The position numbers and the translations under genes are program-made. Below are positions 8,970 to 17,691 of a DNA stretch of 64,000 nt, piece after piece. Every line of letters starts with the position of its first letter. Within the stretch, counting starts at the first letter, position 1. This DNA comes from Marinifilum breve (GTDB lineage: Bacteria > Bacteroidota > Bacteroidia > Bacteroidales > Marinifilaceae): NCBI RefSeq assembly GCF_003202155.1, contig NZ_QFLI01000008.1, forward strand, positions 1-64,000, read 5' to 3'. Under the pieces are notes generated by a model. That model was not told the DNA's origin. It was given only the letters and a program-made list of their open reading frames with translations, and did no database searches.

Positions 8970-11348
8970 TTAATTATTACTCACCTTTTCCCAAAGCTTG
9001 CGAACAATTCCAGGCGATGGTTCCTCATAATAATATCCTTCTCCATTGGTATAGTTCCCATATGCTCCATTTGATGTTACATCATTTAGAATCAAGGATA
9101 CATTATCCAAAGTTCCTCTTTCTGCGATTTGATTCACAAAATTGATTTGCTCTTTATGACTAAAACCTTGTCGAAGCACAAACAGGTTGGCATCTGCTAA
9201 CTTTCCAGTAATAAAACCATCAGTTACCATTGATATTGGAGCATTGTCGATAAACACATAATCAAACTTCCCTTTTACTGCATTCAAAAACATCTCCAAA
9301 CGTCCATTTTCAAGTAACTCTGCAGGGTTAGGAGGAACAGGGCCTGAAGTCACGCAATACAAATTCTTAATGTGTGTATTTTGCACCACTTCTTGCCATT
9401 TATTGTATCGAATTAGGTATGTACTTAAACCAACCTTATTCTCTAAATCGAACATTTTCTCCACTTTAGGCTTCCTCATATCTGCTCCTATCAAAAGAAC
9501 TTTCTTGTTGTTCATGGCAACAATACTGGCCAGATTGACAGTAGCAAATGATTTACCTTCCGAAGGAATGGTTGAATGAACCCCAATTATTTTTGTTGGC
9601 TGATCGGGAAGAACATAGTTCAAGTTGGTTCGAAGCGACCTGAATGACTCTGAAATTGCCGATCGTGGCTGATGGAAAACAGGCAGATTATTTGGATAAC
9701 GATTATGAGCAATGGTTCCCAAAAGCGGTAAATGGGTTTTCTTCACCAACTCCTCCCTACTTTGGATATTATCATTGAAAAACTCTTGCATGATAATAAT
9801 CAAAAAGGGAAATCCTAAACCTAAAAACATCCCAATTAACAGGTTTATGGCAAGTTTTGGTTTAATCTTTATGATTGTGGCCAATCGTGCAGGATCAATA
9901 ATTTGAGCATCAGAAACATTTGAAGCCTTTGCAATAGCAGCTTCAGCTCTCTTCTTGAGCAAGAATGTATACAACTCATTGTTCAAATCGAAGTTGCGCT
10001 TCATATTATTAAATTTCTGCTCATTTTTAGGCATTCTAGCCAACTGATCTCTCACTTTTGACATGCGTTCGCTTAGACTAGCAACCTCGATTTGAGAATT
10101 GGCAACCAAAGATTTTAGGTTTTCATCCAAACTTTGGCGAATCATATCGATTTCATTATTCAGAATCACCATACTAGGGTTTTTGGGCTGTACACTGTAG
10201 GACAAAGCCTCTCGTTTACCATACAAATCGGTAAGTTTGGTTACTAATGCAGTCAAAGAAGGATCACTAACTCCTGCTGTTGTTGGTGCAACAACTTGCT
10301 TCATCTGATTGGCATCGCCCAGATTTCGAAGTAAATTTTTATAATACTCCAACGAAATCTGTGCTTGAGAAAGTTGAGTTTCCAACTCCTCCATTTTAGC
10401 CACTACTACTCCCGCTTCTTGTCCAAGGTCTACAATCCTGTTTCTGGAACGGAAATTGGTAAAACTCTGACCAGCCAATTGCAAGGAATCCACAATTCCT
10501 TCCAATCGTGAATCAATAAATCGAACTGTATTTTCTGACTTTTTATTTTTCTCGATTAACCTGAACTGAAGGTACACCCAATTCAGTTCGTTTAAGAAAT
10601 CAACGCCACGAGCAGGTTCTGAATCATCTATTCTCAGATGAATCAATTCGGCTTTCTTCTCGGCAACCGTAATTACCATACTCTCCATATATTTCAGCGT
10701 AAGCTTATCCAAATCATTAAACACAAAGTAATGATTCGCATCCTGATCTACTTTCTTTTTCTTAGGCTTGATCGTAAAATGAAAGAACTTGTTCTTAAAA
10801 GCTTGATTAAAAAAACCTTCCTTTTCAAACTTCACCTTTACCTCATCACCTTTGTATTCAGCTTCGCCATCAACTCTTATTTTATAGGTATGTCCATCAA
10901 CCTGTTCAATAAAAACAGGAATGTCAGTAAGGTTTGTGCCTTCGTGTTGAATAACTTCAAAAGGCTCATTTCTATACAATCCTTTGTCTATAAACCATGT
11001 TTTCTTGTACCAGGATTGAGTCCACCCCAGGTTCTCCATTGCTTTGCGGTTTATGGTAAAGGATTTTAAGATTTCCACATGATTTTGAATATTTGCCTTA
11101 TCTCGCAGTTGATATCCTTCGAACATTTGTTTTCCACTTGTCTCATCAGGATCTACATGCACCAATAAGCTACTTCGCATCATATAAACAGGGGTTGAAT
11201 ATTTGCTCACCAAATAGGCAATACAAATCCCCATTACTCCACAGATTACAAATATCTTCCACTTAGATAAAATTCTGTAGAGGAAATCTTTAACGTCAGG
11301 ACCATCCTTCTTGTCGAAATAGTCCACTACTTCATCTACGTATTTCAT
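8970..11348 (-). CDS. polysaccharide co-polymerase / BY-kinase (Wzc-like)
   Basis: 792 residues. An N-terminal membrane segment lies at about 32-52 (KIFVICGVMGICIAYLVSKY), followed by a Wzz domain, a long periplasmic coiled-coil region with a GNVR-like part (about 270-480), and a second membrane segment at about 525-545. The cytoplasmic kinase domain has Walker A (TIPSEGKS, 593-600) and Walker A' (VLLIGADMRKP). A tyrosine cluster near the end (Tyr763, 766, 772-774) is the expected autophosphorylation site. Such kinases control chain length and work with the Wza-type pore. It is the last gene of the capsule unit. Confidence 0.93.
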   Translation of the reverse strand: MKYVDEVVDYFDKKDGPDVKDFLYRILSKWKIFVICGVMGICIAYLVSKYSTPVYMMRSSLLVHVDPDETSGKQMFEGYQLRDKANIQNHVEILKSFTINRKAMENLGWTQSWYKKTWFIDKGLYRNEPFEVIQHEGTNLTDIPVFIEQVDGHTYKIRVDGEAEYKGDEVKVKFEKEGFFNQAFKNKFFHFTIKPKKKKVDQDANHYFVFNDLDKLTLKYMESMVITVAEKKAELIHLRIDDSEPARGVDFLNELNWVYLQFRLIEKNKKSENTVRFIDSRLEGIVDSLQLAGQSFTNFRSRNRIVDLGQEAGVVVAKMEELETQLSQAQISLEYYKNLLRNLGDANQMKQVVAPTTAGVSDPSLTALVTKLTDLYGKREALSYSVQPKNPSMVILNNEIDMIRQSLDENLKSLVANSQIEVASLSERMSKVRDQLARMPKNEQKFNNMKRNFDLNNELYTFLLKKRAEAAIAKASNVSDAQIIDPARLATIIKIKPKLAINLLIGMFLGLGFPFLIIIMQEFFNDNIQSREELVKKTHLPLLGTIAHNRYPNNLPVFHQPRSAISESFRSLRTNLNYVLPDQPTKIIGVHSTIPSEGKSFATVNLASIVAMNNKKVLLIGADMRKPKVEKMFDLENKVGLSTYLIRYNKWQEVVQNTHIKNLYCVTSGPVPPNPAELLENGRLEMFLNAVKGKFDYVFIDNAPISMVTDGFITGKLADANLFVLRQGFSHKEQINFVNQIAERGTLDNVSLILNDVTSNGAYGNYTNGEGYYYEEPSPGIVRKLWEKVSNN

Positions 11349-11376
11349 ATGTCTTGAATTTACTTTTCAATTGTTA

Positions 11377-11394
11377 TCCCGATAACTATCGGGA
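11377..11394. repeat. TCCCGATA palindrome
   Basis: Perfect 8-bp inverted repeat with a 2-nt centre (TCCCGATA AC TATCGGGA) between the wzc-like and wza-like genes. A shorter copy of the same palindrome (12287-12300) lies on the other side of the wza-like gene. Confidence 0.7.
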
Positions 11395-11465
11395 AGAACT
11401 TGCCAATCTTGTTATTCCTCTGTATGAGAAATTTTTCTCATGGCTCGTTTCATCACAATTCTATC

Positions 11466-12257
11466 TTAATTGGAAATTATTAAACTGGTAATCAGTACAG
11501 CTGTTGATACTGTTGAAAGCAACAAACTGTATACATTAGAGTTCATATCGGTATTCTTAATCTTATGAGGTTCAACGTAAATTACGTCGTTAGGCTGAAT
11601 AAAAAAGGCTTCCGACTTTAGGAAGTTCTTACTCGATAAATCCAATCGGTAAGTTTTACTTTCCTGATTGTTGGTTCTAATTACCAATACTCGGTTTATC
11701 CTGGCGTGATCGGTAATTCCATTTGCCATACTTAGTGCTTCCAGAATACTTAAGCTACTGTTATAATTGTAATAAACTCCAGGAGTAGTTACTTCTCCCA
11801 TAACAGTCACCCTAAAATTCAATAGCTTCACTTTTACACTCGCATCTTTCAGATACTCATCGGCGTGTTCCTGAACTTTTGCCTGAGCTTCTCTTTGCGT
11901 TAATCCTGCAACCCCTATGCTTCCAATTATCGGCAAGGATATGTTCCCATTTGAATCTACCTGGTATCCATTCAAATACTGATCAGGCAATTGGCTATAA
12001 AGGTTTTGTGTTCCTTGCTGCCCCCCTATGGCCTGGGCAGGATTGTAAAGCTGACTAATCTCTGGATTCATCGACTTTATACTAACGAATAGATTATCGT
12101 TGGTTTTGATCTTGTATTCAGGCACCTTTGTTACATATTCAGGAGCCAAAACTTCAGCATCAACATCTTGTAGATAAACAAGATCTTGATTCGATCGACA
12201 GGAAATGAGACCCATTACTATAACAAGGCTCATTAGGGTAATTAATTTTTTATTCAT
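11466..12257 (-). CDS. polysaccharide export lipoprotein (Wza/GumB-like)
   Basis: 263 residues with a lipoprotein signal (MNKKLITLMSLVIVMGLISC). A Poly_export domain covers about 45-140 (YKIKTNDNLFVSIKS, GNISLPIIGSIGVAGLTQREA), followed by an SLBB-like domain (TVMGEVTTPGVYYNYN) and a hydrophobic C-terminal segment (VYSLLLSTVSTAVLITSLIIS) that could anchor in the outer membrane. It forms the export pore partner of the Wzc-like protein, whose gene starts 117 bp downstream on the same strand. Confidence 0.93.
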   Translation of the reverse strand: MNKKLITLMSLVIVMGLISCRSNQDLVYLQDVDAEVLAPEYVTKVPEYKIKTNDNLFVSIKSMNPEISQLYNPAQAIGGQQGTQNLYSQLPDQYLNGYQVDSNGNISLPIIGSIGVAGLTQREAQAKVQEHADEYLKDASVKVKLLNFRVTVMGEVTTPGVYYNYNSSLSILEALSMANGITDHARINRVLVIRTNNQESKTYRLDLSSKNFLKSEAFFIQPNDVIYVEPHKIKNTDMNSNVYSLLLSTVSTAVLITSLIISN

Positions 12258-12286
12258 GGTCTTGGTTTTTATTTAATTCTTTAGGT

Positions 12287-12300
12287 CCGATAGTTATCGG
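12287..12300. repeat. CCGATA palindrome
   Basis: Perfect inverted repeat CCGATA GT TATCGG, 30 bp upstream of the wza-like start. It is related to the TCCCGATA palindrome on the far side of that gene. Confidence 0.6.
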
Positions 12301-12438
12301 TAATGAATTATGAATCAGGTTGTACCTGATCATACTTGTAAGAAAGAATCCTTACAAAAAGATTTGAGAGATTAAATTTTATAACAGGAGATCGTATTTG
12401 GTTCTCTCTGGTGACTGATAATATTTCTATAGAATTAC

Positions 12439-12486
12439 ATCCCCCTGAATCCCCCTTCAAAGGGGACTTTGGAAGCTGCATTTTTT
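12439..12486. repeat. C-rich hairpin module
   Basis: Contains CCCCTT CA AAGGGG (12452-12465) followed by GACTTTGGAAGCTGCATTTTTT. A similar module (14037-14085) has the same order: C-rich hairpin, GACTTT, then a TGCATTTT tail. Both sit beside a heptamer array downstream of a glycosyltransferase gene. The rest of 12258-12438 shows nothing else. Confidence 0.65.
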
Positions 12487-12570
12487 CAACTGTTTACTGT
12501 TTACTGATCACTGCTAACTGATAACTGATAACTGATAACTGATAACTGATAACTGATAACTGCCTACTGT
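12487..12570. repeat. heptamer tandem array (12 units)
   Basis: Twelve successive 7-bp units. On the plus strand these are CAACTGT, TTACTGT, TTACTGA, TCACTGC, six TAACTGA, TAACTGC and CTACTGT. The last unit contains the stop codon of the upstream phosphoglycosyltransferase gene (TAG on the minus strand, 12564-12566). Confidence 0.9.
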
Positions 12571-13967
12571 CCATCCCCAGTTAGAACCACTTTAATGGTG
12601 CTAAGGAAAAGCATTAAGTCTAGCTTTAACGACCAGGTATCGATGTACATCATATCTAACCTCATCCACTCATCAAATGGAATGTTGTTTCTTCCTGAAA
12701 CTTGCCAGATACAGGTAATTCCTGGCTTCATACTCAATCGGCGTCTTTGCCAGCGTTGATACTGCTGAACTTCAGATGGGATTGGAGGACGAGGACCCAC
12801 AATCGACATCTCGCCCTTAAGAACATTAAAGAATTGTGGAAGTTCATCCAGTGATGTTTTGCGCAGGAACCTTCCCACTCGAGTAACCCTAGGATCGTTT
12901 TTAATCTTAAAGACTGGTCCTGATTGCTCATTCATATTTTCCAGTTTTACTCGAAGAGCTTCTGCATTCTCGACCATCGTCCTAAACTTTAAACATTTAA
13001 ACAATCGTCCGTTTAAGCCAACCCTTTCTTGTTTGAAAAATATCGAACCGCCATCCTCAATTTTAATGGCAATGGCTATGCTTAGTAACACAGGAGAAAT
13101 CAATATGACAATGAAGAATGAGAATACAAAATCGAGAATTTCCTTCACTTTTAAAGCGAAGTAGTTTTTGGTGTTGTTTGCAAAGGTCAAAAATGGAAGT
13201 TCCTTAAAATAAGTCAAATGAGAACGCATACTAACCACACTCAATAACTCGGAATATACTCTAAAGGTTACTCCAACTTCCGAACAAGCATAGATTAATG
13301 CTCGCACTTCATCATTATTAAATTTTCCCTTACAGTAAATTACCTCATCCACTACATTGGCATCAATAATCTCATTCAATTGAAAATGCTCATGCATTAC
13401 TCTTACATGCGAATCGTATTTGTTTTTAATGATCTTTCCATCCGACATGATCGCCCAAACACGATATCCCCAATCGCGAATAAAAAGCATTCTATCAATA
13501 AAGTGCAGGTAAGAATCATCATCGGCTACAATCAATACATTGCGTGTATTGTATCCTTTTCCTCTAATTTTCTTGAAAATGGTATAGCTCAACATTCTAA
13601 AGTTGAACAAAACTGTCATATTCAAACAGGCAAACAAAGCCAATATTAATACAGGAACAGTATCGGTTAAAAACAAGCTTCCCAAATACAACAAGCCTGA
13701 ACTGATGAATACCATTGCAAAATATTCGGCAAACAATTCGGAGTAGGTTTTTACCCTTAACATTTTCCCTAAATTGAATTCCTTAATAAGAGTGTACCAT
13801 ATTGCAATAATCATTAAATATACAATATTGGTATCGTGAGCAGCAATTTCAACTGGCCGCAAATAATTGTTCGTTGCCCAGGCAACAAACCAATAGCAGC
13901 CTAAGGACAAAGCAACCTGAACTATGGTGCTTATCCTTGCCAGTGTTTTTTCTCGTCCTTTAATCAT
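12564..13967 (-). CDS. undecaprenyl-phosphate sugar phosphotransferase (WcaJ-like priming enzyme)
   Basis: 467 residues. The N-terminal part has four or five membrane helices, then a CoA-binding-like domain at about 135-250. A further membrane helix (about 275-300) leads into the bacterial sugar transferase domain. Hallmarks are KFRTMVENAE, LRKTSLDELPQFFNVLKGEMSIVGPRPP and KPGITCIWQVSGRN. It transfers a sugar-1-phosphate to undecaprenyl phosphate and so starts the repeat unit at the inner membrane. The last codons (GGA CAG TAG) merge into the heptamer array, which provides the stop codon. Confidence 0.94.
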   Translation of the reverse strand: MIKGREKTLARISTIVQVALSLGCYWFVAWATNNYLRPVEIAAHDTNIVYLMIIAIWYTLIKEFNLGKMLRVKTYSELFAEYFAMVFISSGLLYLGSLFLTDTVPVLILALFACLNMTVLFNFRMLSYTIFKKIRGKGYNTRNVLIVADDDSYLHFIDRMLFIRDWGYRVWAIMSDGKIIKNKYDSHVRVMHEHFQLNEIIDANVVDEVIYCKGKFNNDEVRALIYACSEVGVTFRVYSELLSVVSMRSHLTYFKELPFLTFANNTKNYFALKVKEILDFVFSFFIVILISPVLLSIAIAIKIEDGGSIFFKQERVGLNGRLFKCLKFRTMVENAEALRVKLENMNEQSGPVFKIKNDPRVTRVGRFLRKTSLDELPQFFNVLKGEMSIVGPRPPIPSEVQQYQRWQRRRLSMKPGITCIWQVSGRNNIPFDEWMRLDMMYIDTWSLKLDLMLFLSTIKVVLTGDGQ

Positions 13968-14036
13968 GTTTGGTTGTTTAAGGTTTTAAAGTGAATTTAT
14001 TTATGGTTGTTTTATATTGTTTTACGCTTTAAAAAC

Positions 14037-14085
14037 ACCCCCCTATATCCCCCCTGAATGGGGGACTTTAGCAGATGCATTTTAA
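14037..14085. repeat. C-rich hairpin module, second copy
   Basis: CCCCC TGAAT GGGGG (14050-14064) followed by GACTTTAGCAGATGCATTTT. Its layout is the same as the module at 12439-12486, again next to a heptamer array. Confidence 0.65.
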
Positions 14086-14090
14086 TCGCG

Positions 14091-14160
14091 CCACTGATAA
14101 CTGATAACTGATAACTGATAACTGATAACTGTTTACTGTTCACTGTTCACTGTCCACTGA
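14091..14160. repeat. heptamer tandem array (10 units)
   Basis: Exactly 70 bp, ten 7-bp units, beginning and ending with CCACTGA on the plus strand. On the minus strand the consensus is NCAGTNA. The array encodes the last residues (SVDSEQ) and the TGA stop of the WecG-like gene. Confidence 0.92.
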
Positions 14161-14889
14161 AAATCTCTCCCTCAGTACATAGTAAATAAATAGCGAATTG
14201 GTCACCAGGTATCGCTTCCACATTCTTCCGGGTTCTTGTAAGAATCTATAGAACCATTCCAATCCTGTTTTTTGCATCCAAACGGGTGCTCTTTTAACTT
14301 TTCCTGCAACTACATCAAACGATCCTCCAACACCCATAATGAAGGGTACTTTCAACCTGTCTTTGTAGGTGTTTAAAAAAATCTCTTTGGTTGGTGAACT
14401 AATGGCTACAAACAAAATATCAGCTTTCGATTCTGCAATTTGAGCAGCGATATTGGCTTCCTGATCTTTCTTAAAGTATCCATTGCGATATCCTGCTATG
14501 ATTTCCTTTCCAAATACCGATGTATATTTTCTAACTACCTCAGAAACTACCTCTTCTTTTCCGCCAAAAAAGAAAATCTTATACTTTTTCTCAGAAGCAA
14601 GAATTACCAGCTCTTGCATTAAATCAACGCCTGCAACACGCTCGGGCAATGGTTTACCCAATAAACTCGCAGCCCATACCACTGCCATTCCATCAGCATT
14701 AATAATATCACTATCAACTACCGACTGATACAACTCCTCATCCTCTTGCATATTAACCAGCTTGGCTGCATTAACCACAATGTGTTGAATTGATTTTTTT
14801 TCGCGAATCGAATCATCGATAATATCAATGGTTTCGCGCATTGTTAAAACATCAACCGGCGAATTCATTATTGTAACTCGTTTTCTCAT
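14140..14889 (-). CDS. WecG/TagA/CpsF family glycosyltransferase
   Basis: 249 residues, normal for the family. Conserved features are HIVVNAAKLV, NADGMAVVWAASLLG, PERVAGVDLM, FFFGGKEEV, KADILFVAISSPTKE and the C-terminal GLEWFYRFLQEPGRMWKRY. The family transfers ManNAc or ManNAcA from UDP-sugar to a lipid-linked sugar. That agrees with the wecB and wecC homologues in this locus, so ManNAcA as donor is a reasonable inference. The start overlaps the preceding gene by 38 bp; a second ATG at 14868 is possible. The last six residues come from the heptamer repeat. Confidence 0.93.
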   Translation of the reverse strand: MRKRVTIMNSPVDVLTMRETIDIIDDSIREKKSIQHIVVNAAKLVNMQEDEELYQSVVDSDIINADGMAVVWAASLLGKPLPERVAGVDLMQELVILASEKKYKIFFFGGKEEVVSEVVRKYTSVFGKEIIAGYRNGYFKKDQEANIAAQIAESKADILFVAISSPTKEIFLNTYKDRLKVPFIMGVGGSFDVVAGKVKRAPVWMQKTGLEWFYRFLQEPGRMWKRYLVTNSLFIYYVLRERFSVDSEQ

Positions 14890-16054
14890 AATCCGGTGTT
14901 TTTAAGGTTTCTAATAAATAGGTTGATAAAGCCAAAAACATCCAGGCCTGAGCCCATCGAATGTATGGTATCTTGGTTTTAAAGTTTTTCCCAGCTCTGA
15001 AATAGAAATATCCTTCAGGACTTTGCAGGTTTGATATGGTCCAATTCAATACCCGATCTACCAATTCCTCCTGCAATTGAAAAGCACCAAGCTTACTTAA
15101 GGTGATTGGCAATTGTGCCGGACAATGTATATCTACAGGGTAAGTTGAATTGTTAAAGTATTTAGGAATCCCCTCTTCGGTAAAGAAATGATTCAGGTAA
15201 TATTCCAGTCCTTTTTCTATATTCTCATGGAAGGATTCATCCTCTGTATATTTCTGGTAATCGGCCAAAGCCTCCAGGTTAAATCCAGTATGGAAATTAT
15301 CAATCCACTGATGATAAGGTAAAGTTCCATACGCCCACGATCCATCTGCATGCTGATAATTAATACTAAACTGAACTGACTTTTTCGCTTCCTCAGCCAA
15401 CACCTCACCTTTGGTAATGGAATAAATTCGAGCTAAAGTTTTACTTCCCAGTAATGAAGCGTTAAACACTCTTGTTTCATCTAGTGGTGAATAGGAAAAA
15501 CAAAAATCACCATTTCCATCGTAGGTGCGATGCAAATCGTTCAAAATAAAATCTTTCGCGCTAATGGCTGTTTCCAACAATTCTTTATCGCCCAATATTT
15601 CGTAGGCATCCAACAAAGCGTTGGTAACATATGATGTAACCACAACCGAAGGTGTTCCTTTGGGTTGAAAAAATGCCCTGGCTTGCCAATCGAAGTTGTA
15701 TCCCCAACAAGCTCCCGACCATCCTGTCGATTGCAATTCCAATATCTTCTGACTTAAAAAAAGGATCCGGGATCTTACCTCCTGTGTGCGATCAAGCTGA
15801 TAAAGCTTACAATAACCACTAAGAAATAAACCAAGACCTTTAGGATTATAAGCTTTCTTAATCCCTGCAAGATCCCGGAAATTCATTGGATTTCTTTTAA
15901 AGGCCTGAATCCATATCAATCTCATCAATCGACTTTTGTTCAAAAAAGGAATCGACTGGAAAAGTTTGGAGTTTAATCCATCATAAGGATCCCAACCTTT
16001 GTATTCTTGGTCTTCTATATAAACTCGAAGTTTTTCGAGACTTTGTGCTATCAT
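14852..16054 (-). CDS. predicted (alpha/alpha)6-toroid protein of the capsule locus
   Basis: 400 residues, no signal peptide. Many regularly spaced aromatic and glycine residues in helical repeats (TGWSGACWGYNFDWQARAFF, DGSWAYGTLPYHQWIDNFHT, AQLPITLSKLGAF, WAQAWMFLAL) resemble the alpha/alpha toroid of epimerases, lyases and prenyltransferase-like proteins. Related proteins are common in capsule loci, and some carry misleading names in databases. It overlaps the upstream deacetylase-like gene by 4 bp (ATGA), indicating translational coupling and a shared task. It may act on a lipid-linked sugar. The reaction is unknown. Confidence 0.65.
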   Translation of the reverse strand: MIAQSLEKLRVYIEDQEYKGWDPYDGLNSKLFQSIPFLNKSRLMRLIWIQAFKRNPMNFRDLAGIKKAYNPKGLGLFLSGYCKLYQLDRTQEVRSRILFLSQKILELQSTGWSGACWGYNFDWQARAFFQPKGTPSVVVTSYVTNALLDAYEILGDKELLETAISAKDFILNDLHRTYDGNGDFCFSYSPLDETRVFNASLLGSKTLARIYSITKGEVLAEEAKKSVQFSINYQHADGSWAYGTLPYHQWIDNFHTGFNLEALADYQKYTEDESFHENIEKGLEYYLNHFFTEEGIPKYFNNSTYPVDIHCPAQLPITLSKLGAFQLQEELVDRVLNWTISNLQSPEGYFYFRAGKNFKTKIPYIRWAQAWMFLALSTYLLETLKTPDYEKTSYNNEFAG

Positions 16055-17139
16055 TTATTCGTGTGTGTTTCTTTAATTTGAACAATTGCTTCACTAATCG
16101 TGAAGAACTTTAACTTCCCTCCTGATGCTTTCATTGCCAAAAACTCAATAGCATCGGAGTAGTAGAAATCTTTCGGATGTCCCACCAATACAAAAGGATG
16201 AAAGGATGTATTGGAACTCTCCTTGATCTTGATGGCTGCATTAAGGAACTTCCGCATTTTCGATTTCGAGAACAGGCAAAAATCCCATGTAACGGCTTCT
16301 TTATCCATTAAAAATTGGAGGATTTCCCATTTCGTTTTCTTAGTACTGTTGTTCTTAAACTTTTCAATAGAATTCGCCTTGTTCTTTAAAGCTGATCGAA
16401 TCCTCACCAAATCGTATTTCGAAATTCTTCTGATTTTTTTTGCAAAAACAGGCAATTCCACAAACTCCTTTTCATTCTTGCTGGCTGCTAACAAAGAGCC
16501 ATTGGTAAACCAATAAGGAATTTCCTTCTTTACAAGGGTATAGTCGTATTTCGACAGTTCACTCTCAGCTTTTCCACCATAATAAACCGAACTATCGGCT
16601 ATAAATTCATTCTCTTTTAATGCTTTTAACAAACGTTCCGATGGATCGATATTGTAACCTCCTGCCCGCAATACATTGCATTTGTATAATGGATTAATTG
16701 GCCGTAGCATATTTTCCAACTCCTCTTTGCCTTTGCGAATCAATTTGCTCAATCCCATACTGATTTTCTCATTGGCCTGATCCGGAACTTCTGGCAATCT
16801 CCAGTAATCCATATTCAGTTGCCACTCTCCATTATGATATTGTGCATCAATCCATTGTGGATGAAGGTGCAGTTGAATATCATGCCCCAACTGATGAGCT
16901 TTCTTAATCTGATTGGCCATGGCTTCGGCAGGATTTCTTTCGTATCCCATCGACTCACCGCTTTCATATACTTCCTTCAGTTTCCAATACTCTACCACCT
17001 CAAAGAATATGGTGAGTTTCATTCCATACTTAGAACAAATTGCAAGTAAGCGATTGGTAGGTTCTATAATATGCGTAAACACATTACCTCTTCCCGATCC
17101 AAACAACTCATAGTCTAATGTCAAACAAAGTGAGATCAT
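16051..17139 (-). CDS. polysaccharide deacetylase-like (NodB fold) protein
   Basis: 362 residues. The start LCLTLDYELFGSG carries a TxDxE motif in place of the usual NodB TFDDG. A second motif, DIQLHLHPQWID, offers two histidines for metal binding, and RAGGYNID resembles a further conserved motif. This is the variant of the polysaccharide deacetylase superfamily often seen in capsule loci. There is no signal peptide, so it probably acts in the cytoplasm. It is coupled to the toroid gene by a 4-bp overlap. Deacetylation of an N-acetyl sugar is likely but not proven. Confidence 0.7.
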   Translation of the reverse strand: MISLCLTLDYELFGSGRGNVFTHIIEPTNRLLAICSKYGMKLTIFFEVVEYWKLKEVYESGESMGYERNPAEAMANQIKKAHQLGHDIQLHLHPQWIDAQYHNGEWQLNMDYWRLPEVPDQANEKISMGLSKLIRKGKEELENMLRPINPLYKCNVLRAGGYNIDPSERLLKALKENEFIADSSVYYGGKAESELSKYDYTLVKKEIPYWFTNGSLLAASKNEKEFVELPVFAKKIRRISKYDLVRIRSALKNKANSIEKFKNNSTKKTKWEILQFLMDKEAVTWDFCLFSKSKMRKFLNAAIKIKESSNTSFHPFVLVGHPKDFYYSDAIEFLAMKASGGKLKFFTISEAIVQIKETHTNK

Positions 17140-17280
17140 TCTTAAGTATTCTTATACTACTTCAACTAAAAAGGTGGACTTATTTATTGGGTATAATGCT
17201 GATGTAATTAATGAATGGAATTGTCAAATAATAATTCGAATAAGATTAACTTCATTAGACCCTGAGTTCGATTAACAATT

Positions 17281-17640
17281 ACACTTACATCTATTCCAGA
17301 TACATTTTCATACTTGTTTTACTTCCTAACACTAACTTTCTGTCCTTTTACATCTATTCCAAGTGATCTTCATCTTTCAACACAGCCAGTTCATTATAAT
17401 TTTAATACACTTACATTTAATTTACATTGCCTTACATCTACTCCAGATACATTTACAGATGTATTTTGTACTCTTACACTTACTCCAGATGCTCTTCATC
17501 TGTCAACATGTCCTGTTAATGCTACTACAGATGCTCTTCACCTGCCAACAAGTCCTGTTAATGCTACTACAGATACACTTACATTTACTCCAAATGCATT
17601 TACATGCCTGTTTTGCCCATTTACACAGCCATCTTTTACA
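17281..17640. repeat. degenerate repeat array with 21-bp (3 x 7) periodicity
   Basis: Fills most of a 552-bp gap inside the capsule operon. The recurring core TACATCT/TACACTT, usually followed by actCCAGAT, starts at 17286, 17349, 17433, 17475, 17517, 17559 and 17580; all spacings are multiples of 21. Two adjacent 42-bp units (17475-17558) are nearly identical. On the minus strand the region reads as successive degenerate heptamers such as GTAAATG and TGAAGAG. Flanks 17140-17280 and 17641-17691 show nothing else. Confidence 0.75.
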
Positions 17641-17691
17641 TTAAATTCCGATACTATTTCAAGCCCAATACCTTCCATTACTGCACATTAA

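Noticed and set aside
10638-11069. 143-codon frame antisense to the wzc-like gene
   Set aside because: A shadow of a well-supported coding region; its product has no recognisable domain.
17314-17691. Open frame of 125 codons on the plus strand with a 14-residue repeat
   Set aside because: It follows the nucleotide repeat, a second plus-strand frame is open over the same stretch, the product is Thr/Pro/Leu low-complexity without a signal, and it opposes the operon. The 42-bp repeat happens to be a multiple of three.
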